The notes under the pieces were generated by a model. That model was given only the letters and a program-made list of their open reading frames with translations. It made no database searches and had not been told where the DNA came from. The position numbers and the translations under genes were made by a program. From Hymenopus coronatus (lineage: Eukaryota > Arthropoda > Insecta > Mantodea > Hymenopodidae): a DNA stretch of 64,000 nucleotides. Every line of letters begins with the position of its first letter. The stretch's first letter is position 1. Of this stretch, positions 57,230 to 64,000 are shown one piece after another. The stretch spans positions 49,851,001 through 49,915,000 of the forward strand of contig CM060883.1 of NCBI GenBank assembly GCA_030762935.1. The letters run 5' to 3'.

Positions 57230-58126
57230 TTTTTTTTTACTTTCTCTTGCCCCGTATGTACAATGTACATAGGGATAGAGAAGTATTGCATTCCACCCAA
57301 AAATTCGATGTCGAGATTTCACCGGAAATACATGTTTTAGGACCCTCTGAATCCAAAAAAAAAAAAGCATTTCCAGAAAAAAGTCCGTGTGTGTGTCCGT
57401 GTGTCTGTGAACACGATAACTCAAAAACGAAAAGTAGCTAAAATACCAAACTTGGTATTTAAGTTCAGTATCTGCCAGGGATGCAACACGAAGATTTTGA
57501 GAAAAATCTCCCACCCCAAACTACCCTTTACATGGAGCTTTTTTCGAAATTTTTGTTTTTCTTTAAAATGGCTCTAACGATTTTGATTAAAATATCGTAT
57601 ATTAAAGATATTTACCTGACAAATAAAATGTATGTCTTGAATTTTCTGGGAATAGTTTCTAAAGACCTATTTATTCTGGATGAATTTTCCTTAATTTGGC
57701 ATAACTAATAAACCGTAAGAGATAGACAAACACTATACAAAAAAATGTAGGCCTTGTTAAAATACACAATTTACGCCATATACATTTTTTTCGTGGATCT
57801 TACCGTTTTCAAGGTACTCACTGTTATTAGTTTCAGTTGTGAAGTACTTATACTTTTCTCAGACGGGAGTGTCCGTTTTTCTTTTGTTCTACTCCTGGCC
57901 AAGAAAAGAAGCGATTTGTAATGATAATCGCATAACGACAGCTTTTAAACCATTTGACTATCGATTTAGCCTAGTGTATTCCGTTATTATCTTCCTACTT
58001 ATAAGGAACTAAGTAATAAGAACATTGTGCTGAACACCTCAATTAACAAGGTGCAGAAAGAAGAATAATCTTATGTAAGAAGTTTGTAGAACGGCTAGAG
58101 GAAGTCATGTGAGAGTAACTCATCAG
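57230..58126 (+). repeat. Family A repeat, complete copy
   Basis: Hairpin at 57248-57285 (cccgtatgtacaatgtacat); all body blocks; 3' end gaggaagtcatgtgagagta..catcag. Confidence 0.9.
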
Positions 58127-58135
58127 GTTTTTTTT

Positions 58136-58226
58136 TTTCGATTAAGCTAGATAGAAGAGCAAACTTTTGTAAGAACAGTTTGTATCAGAATAGGCAGAGA
58201 AAGTTATATGAATTTAACGCATCAGA
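58136..58226 (+). repeat. Family A repeat, extra 3' end
   Basis: Last 90 bp only (agctagatagaagagcaaac to gcagagaaagttatatg..gcatcag), directly after a complete copy, the same arrangement as 41441-41530. Confidence 0.8.
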
Positions 58227-58379
58227 TTTAGAAATACCTTCAGAACTTTACGCCCAAAATTGAGGCGACCCCAAGTATGTGTATAATAAACAGAAATACA
58301 AGAAAACGTGAACTTGTTAACATATCATTAGAGTAGCTTATAATCTGTATTCTGTGTGCGTTATGTCACTTTACGGTAA

Positions 58380-58534
58380 GACATGCAACTAATGGAACTG
58401 AAGAAATTTATGAGTGGAGCTCATTAGGAGAGGAAACCCCGCCTTATTGCTTCTGTGAACAGCGAGAAAAAATAAAGACCCCACTCTAGTTCCTCGCTGT
58501 AGTGCTGATAGCAACTCTCAGCAAAGTCGCAACC
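58380..58534 (+). promoter_or_regulatory. Probable 5' leader of the odorant receptor
   Basis: Unique sequence between the last family A fragment and the start codon. An AATAAA-like A/T box occurs near 58468-58476 but no convincing TATA box or initiator can be assigned. The transcription start is unknown. Confidence 0.3.
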
Positions 58535-59823
58535 ATGGAAAGCTCATCTGCTGCACAACAAAAGCAAGATCACAAGAAAGAAGTATCTAAATATTTTCGG
58601 CCTAATATTTACTTATTGCAAATAGTTGGTCTATGGCCATATGAAGCTGGAACACACTTTTGGAAAATTGTGTTCTGCCGCATTTTCTTTGTCATTGGAT
58701 ACACGTTGCATTTTCTAATGTTCACTGCAGAAATTTTGGAACTAGTTTTCAATTGGGATGAACTGGAAGATTCAGCTGATAGTTTTCTCATGATAGCTAC
58801 CAATTTTAATTCTATAATAAAAGTTGGCTGCATTATTGTGAGTGTGAAGAATTTTCAGCGTCTCGTAACAAACATTGAAGAAACGTTTTTCGTAGCTTCA
58901 GAACCATTCAAAGAAGAGAAGAAGAAAATAATTGACTGGACCCTTCAACTTACCAGAACCATTACTATCACTATAATTTCTTCTTGTTTAACTACTGGAG
59001 TCAGCTTTTCTTTGATCCCTCTTACTAGACAGCATAAAGCGAACACCACAGATAACATAACATCCCCAAGGCCTTTGCCATTTTCAGCGTGGTACCCGTT
59101 TGATAAAACCAAAACTCCGTACTATGAAATTGCATATTTCGGGCAGTCTCTCAATATGTTCTACAACGGCTTGTATTTGCCTACCACAGATGCGTTCATT
59201 ATCACGATGGTTATTCATACTTGTCATCAATTTAAAATTCTCCAATTTTTGTTAAGAAACATAAAGGCTGATGCCTTAAAAAGATTAGAAGCAAGGCTGA
59301 GAAATACAGGCAAGCTGCAAACCTCACACTCCAGAACTGTTCATCATGACAACAGCAACATTGGTGTTGTTGACACAAAACGTGTCCAGAATATGAATAA
59401 TCTAAATAGTCAGAAAAATATTCACAGAAAAGGAGTGGAAGAGCGAAACTTTGGACTTCTTAATGAAGATTTAGATGAAACTGATATTTTGAGTTCTAGG
59501 CAACCAACTGTCGATGATATTTTAAGCTTGATTTCTCAGGAAGAACTTGATACTGAGCTATACAATCGTCTTGTAGAGTGGATAAAAACTCACCAGGCCT
59601 TTATAAGGTGAGTGTATGCAGAACAGGATGTTTCACTATATGACTCATAATATCAAAAGTAGTTGCAGTAGTTAAACGTGTTCCTACTTCCTTTATAATC
59701 AATGACCTTAATTTTCTTTCCAGTTTTGCTACAGAATTGGAAAAGATCTGCAGCCCCTTCATTCTAGTGCAATTGTCTCTCAATGTGGTATTCCTAGTGA
59801 TCTCAGCACTTCATATTACGCTG
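58535..59823 (+). CDS. Insect odorant receptor (7tm_6), first two exons, partial
   Basis: Odorant-gated channel subunit of olfactory neurons, acting with Orco. Exon 1 is 58535-59607 (donor gtgagt) and exon 2 is 59724-59823 (acceptor tttccag, donor gtatgt), joined through a split Ser. Start ATG 58535 has a good ccatgg context; upstream in-frame codons lack ATG. About 391 residues are visible: N-terminal YFRPNIYLLQIVGLWP; membrane segments near residues 45-72, 82-104, 138-163 and 208-232; the family pattern LPFSAWYPFD at 181-190; and exon 2 EKICSPFILVQLSLNVVFLV with the fifth membrane segment. Residues about 248-345 form an unusually long, polar, Asn/Asp-rich cytoplasmic loop. The last two membrane segments are off the window. 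Not Orco itself, judging by sequence. No disruption seen. Confidence 0.93.
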
Positions 59824-59830
59824 GTATGTA

Positions 59831-60293
59831 GTTTTTACTTTCTCTACACGTACTATGTACATAGTGAATAGAGAAGGTATTGTAATGTACCCGAAAATTC
59901 GATACCGAGATTTCACCAGAAATACATGTTTTGAGACACCCTGAATACAAAAAAAGAATTTTTAGAAAAATGTGTGTGTGCATGTGTGTGTGTATGTGTG
60001 TGTCTGTGGGCAGCATAGCTCAAAATCGAAAACACAATTAAATACCAAACTTGGTATTTAAGTTCAGTAGCTTCCAAGGATGCGACACGAAGGTTTTCAA
60101 GAAAATCCCCCCACTCCCAACTACCCTTTACATGGAACTTTTTTCCAAAATTTCAATTTTCTGAAAAATGACTCTAACGATTTTGATTAAAATATCGTAT
60201 ATTAAAGATATATACCTGACAAATATGTATATCTTGAATTTTCTGGAAATAGCCTCTGAAGACTACTTTATTCTGGATAACTGGTAAACCGTA
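59831..60293 (+). repeat. Family A repeat, cut by LINE copy 3
   Basis: Starts gtttttactttctctacacg within 8 bp of the odorant receptor exon 2 donor; hairpin at 59843-59876; (GT)n-like run at 59969-60004. It stops at tggtaaaccgta where the LINE tail begins. Confidence 0.93.
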
Positions 60294-63200
60294 GGATGAT
60301 GATGATGATGATGGTTAGTGTTTAAGGGCGGTCAACTACAAGGTCATCAGCGCCCTTATTAAACAAATCATGGCAAAAACCAGAGATAAAGCTCAATAAG
60401 AAATATTATTAATAAGAACAAAAGACTAGTCTAAAAATTAATGTAAAAAGTAATCATAGAAAAGGCCATAGATTGGTGATTTGAGAGAAAAAGGAAATTC
60501 AAAACTAATGCCAAAAAACCAGGATAAAAACAACTAAATCCGAAATTTGAAGGGTATCTTCGACAAAAATTCAAAAATCTTAGCTACCGTTCGACTATCG
60601 TCCGCTAGGACTTCTGCAAGACTGACCGGCAGTTGCAGTGATTCCCGAATATGTGCTAGATTAACACAATCTAGCAACTCGTGACGGACAGACAAATCTT
60701 CTCCACAAAGCGGAATTAATGGAGGAGATTCACTCTTAAAAAGAAAACTATGTGTAAAATTGCAGTGGCCAATACGCAAACGAGCCAAAATTACTTCCTC
60801 CCGTCGAGAATGACGAAAAGAAGTTACCCAGTTTGTTGGAAGGTCCTTCACTACTCTAAGCTTGTTTCCGCGGAGAGCTGACCACTCATCGTGCCAGCAC
60901 GAAAGTATCGCCCTGCGCACAACAAGCTTAAAGTCTTCCGATGTTATACACTAAATTTTTGTACTGGGCTCGGTGGTTGCCATCTTTGCTGCAAAATCTG
61001 CCAGTCCATTCTCCGGCAAGCCAACGTGACTAGGAATCCATGCACACTCCAAATTAACCCCGGAAGTATATAAAACGTGGAGGGCATCCTGCGCGATAGG
61101 ATGATAGTTGTAGAGATCACCAAGACTTTGAAGTGCACTCAGGGAATCACTCAATATAAGGCAGTCACTTCCATTTCGACGGCCAACGTGCAGAATGGCT
61201 CGATATATTGCGTATAGCTCCGCACTATAAATAGATGTGTCACTATGAAAGCCAAATGTATATTGTTCGGTATCATAAACAAAGGCACACCCAACACCAA
61301 CGGTGCACTTACTTCCGTCAGTATATATACAAGTTCGGTCATTGTAGTTTGACAAAAATTCTAAAAAACATCTACGGATACTGGAAAAAGGCATTGTAGA
61401 CTTTCGATATGCCGTCATCCCGAGGTTTACGTGGGATGTTGTATGTAACCAAGGTGGGTGCACCCTTTTCCCCTTGGGAAACATCCTAGGCAGTACGATA
61501 TCGTGCTTATGAAGAAGCGTTCGGAAGCGAACACCTGGGGGCCGTGGACTAATTGAGATATTTCTATAACGTTCGTCCAGCTCGGTGTTAAAAAAAGGAG
61601 TGGACGTTGGATGTGAAGGCATGCACTTTAGCCCACAGCCATAATTTGTTAACAGAATATCGCGTCTACTCTGCAGAGGGGGTTCTGCCGATTCAGCATA
61701 AAGGCTGGCTACTGGACTGGATGGAAAAGCTCCAACAGCCACACGTATACCCTGATTATGGACAGTGTCTAATCTTCTAAGCACAGATGGTCTTGTCGAA
61801 GAATAAGCTATGCATCCGTAATCTAACTTGGCTCGGATCAGTGCGCGATAAAGTCGCAGCAAGACTGTCCGATCCGCTCCCCAAGATTTGCCACTTAGTA
61901 TCCGTAGAATATTCAGAGAACGGTTACAGCGCACTTTCAGCTGTGCTATATGTGGTGACCAACATGGTTTTCTATCGAATATCAACCCAAGGAATCTCGT
62001 CTGATCCGCGAATGGTAGTAAAACTGTGCCAAACCGCAGCGAAGGTGGTAATCGCCTCCTGCGGCGCCAGAAGTTCACGCAGAGTGATTTCTCAGCAGAG
62101 AAGCGAAAGCCATTTTTAGAGCTCCAATCTGAGAGGTTGTCTAAACACCGCTGCAGACGGCGCTCCAAAAAAGGTGTGCGCTGAGAAGTACAAAGATGGC
62201 AAAGTCGTCTACGAATAAGCAGGACGATACTCCTGGGAGAATACATTTCGAGATAGAATTAATTGCTATAGTAAACAGCGTGACGCTTAGTACCGAATCC
62301 TGTGGCACTCCGTTCTTTTGAACAAAAATATTTGATAAAACCGAGCTGACCCTTACTCGGAAAACGTGGTCCCTCATAAACTCCTGAATAAATAACGTAA
62401 GGCGTCCACGTATGTTCCAGTTGTATAGGGAACGTATTATTCCTGCCCGCCAACAGGTATCATAAGCCTTCTCGAGGTCAAAGAACACCCCAACGGTTTG
62501 ACAGTTCTTCATGAATTCATTCATTATCTGCGTCGAAATCGATACAATGTGGTCAGCTGCTGAACGACGTCGTCGAAAACAGCACTGGGTGTTGATCAGT
62601 AGGTTATGAGTTTCCAGCCACTATGTCAGCCGTCCATTGATCATGCGTTCCATCACCTTGCAAACGCAACTGGTGAGGGAAATTGGACAGTAGCTGGATG
62701 GAAGAAAACGGTCCTTTCCAGCTTTCAAAATAGGTACGATGGTGGCCTCTCGCCACTTTACTGGAAAAGTGGCGTCAACCCAAACACGATTATAGACCTC
62801 AAGTAGGAAGGCCTTACCTTCAGGAGAGAGATGTTGCAACATTTGGACGTGTATTCCATCAGGACCTGGTGCAGAGTTTCGCGAAGATGATAGTGCATGG
62901 TCTAGCTCCCTCATGGTGAAGAGTCGATTGTAATCTTCAAGATTATTAGAACGAAAGTTGAAACCTTGCGATTCCACCTGAGCCTTAACGGGAAGAAAAT
63001 CAGGCGAATAATTCTCTGAGCTAGACGTTCGAGCGAAAGCACCGCCAAAAGTGTTGGCCACGTCAAACTTATCAGCAACATCTCCTACAGCTGTTTTAAG
63101 ACCGGCGATTGGCGTATGAGTCATTTTTCCGTCCCCGCGCCTTAATTTATCCCATACGATAGAGGAAGGTGTATATCGATTGAATGACGCTACAAACTTG

Positions 63201-64000
63201 CTCCATGATGTCTTTTTGCTATCCTTAACAACCTGCCTAGATTTGGCACGCATCTTTTTATACTCTATCAGGTTATCCAGTGTTGGGCGACGTTGGAAAA
63301 TCCTGAGAGCACGCCTGCGAGCACGAATGGCTTTCCGGCATTCATCAGTCCACCAAGGTACCGGAAATCGACGGCTGGTTTGGGTCGTCGACCGTGGAAT
63401 AGACTGCTCGGCAGCATCAAGAATATTTTTGTGAGGTGCTCCACTAAGACATTCACAGAGTCGTGCTCGTTGTAATAAAAGACAGCCAACCGGGAGTAAA
63501 GATTCCAGTTGGCTTGATCTACACGCCATCTAGGTGAACGTGTGGAACATGTATCTTGTGGCAAGAGACTGATAAGACATGGAAAGTGGTCACTAGAATG
63601 TAGATCAGAGATGATATTCCACTTTAAGGAAGATGCTAATGGTGGTGAACAAACTGCTAAATCCAAGTGTGAAAAACTGTTGAAAGCATCAGAAAGAAAT
63701 GTAGGTTCTCCGGTGTTCAGGAGAATTAGGTTGGAATTATTAAAGAAATCAGGATTTAACTTACCTCTCGCACAAGCCAGAGGTGAGCCCCAAAGTGGAT
63801 GGTGGGCATTTACATCACCTACCAGTAGAAACGGTGTTGGTAATTGAGAAATTAGATCCCCTAAATCAGTGAGCGAGAGGCCGTCACTCGGAGGAAGGTA
63901 TATATATTACAAATGGTGAATCTGGTATGTGACAGTTTAATCCTTACAGCTACTGACTGGATGTCGGACTGTAATGATACAGATTGCGCGAATATATCAT
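60294..64000 (-). mobile_element. LINE copy 3: same family as copies 1 and 2, 5' end off window
   Basis: The 3' end carries a (GAT)n tail as read on the plus strand (60294-60311), then the 3' UTR shared with copy 2 (ttaagggcggtcaactacaa). Similarity continues to the right edge within the endonuclease. It lies antisense in an odorant receptor intron, inside a family A copy. It is better preserved than copy 2 but still broken. Confidence 0.95.
60534..64000 (-). pseudogene. LINE copy 3 ORF2 (endonuclease-RT-RNase H), broken
   Basis: Reading from the right edge down: endonuclease motifs [28 protein letters not shown] and SDHFPC (about 63900-63540). RT (63529 to about 61700) has SAPGPDGIHVQML, FDLEKAYDTCW, GVPQDSVLSVTLF (Asp where Gly is usual) and LFVDDFAIF. 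RNase H (61340-60960) has CIYTDGSKCTVGVGCAFVYD, YSAELYAI, ILSDSLSALQSL and WIPSHVGL..ADFAAK. The C-terminal knuckle is CGEDLSVRHELLDC. Frame breaks lie near 63430, 62620, 62200 and 60950. The 431-residue open block 62246-60951 is the longest intact part. Confidence 0.94.

Noticed and set aside
58502..58534. Earlier start of the odorant receptor at 58502
   Set aside because: That codon is GTG; the first in-frame ATG, in good context, is at 58535.

Overview
The window is nuclear DNA from an insect with a large, transposon-rich, AT-rich genome. Two things point to an insect: an odorant receptor of the insect-only 7tm_6 family near the right end, and a cytoplasmic arginyl-tRNA synthetase split by multi-kilobase introns. 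I cannot name the species; the long introns and repeat load would suit a hemimetabolous insect, but that is inference.

Layout. (1) 311-26085, + strand: the last seven exons of arginyl-tRNA synthetase (RARS1), with its stop codon and poly(A) signal. The 5' exons lie off the left edge. Its introns hold old LINE fragments, two fold-back elements, a deleted mariner, a 3'-truncated LINE, a decayed Polinton-type polymerase fragment, a Helitron with both termini, a piggyBac-like MITE and copies of a dispersed repeat I call family A. (2) 26472-32252, - strand: a complete-length but dead LINE with zinc-knuckle ORF1, endonuclease, reverse transcriptase and RNase H, flanked by a 12-bp target-site duplication. 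(3) 32.3-39.8 kb: gene-poor DNA with family A copies and SINEs. (4) 39.8-45.2 kb: family A copies arranged head to tail. (5) 45.36-49.13 kb: a 3.8-kb minisatellite built from 10-bp AGGCT modules in about 31-bp units, with a higher-order structure of 0.65-0.99 kb. (6) 49.1-58.2 kb: LINE, hAT and SINE remains and more family A. (7) 58535-59823, + strand: the first two exons of an odorant receptor; the rest runs off the window. Its next intron holds a family A copy, interrupted by a second copy of the same LINE, which reaches the right edge.

Only RARS1 and the odorant receptor look like functional host genes. RARS1 charges tRNA(Arg) in the cytoplasm. The receptor would form a ligand-gated channel with Orco in olfactory neurons. 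They are neighbours with no visible functional link. Everything else recognised is mobile DNA or its decay products. I found no CRISPR array, operon, genuine tRNA or rRNA gene, or convincing new biochemical system. The most novel-looking items are repeat family A (terminal hairpin, short inverted ends, head-to-tail arrangement), the higher-order minisatellite abutting a SINE fragment, and the long intracellular loop of the odorant receptor.
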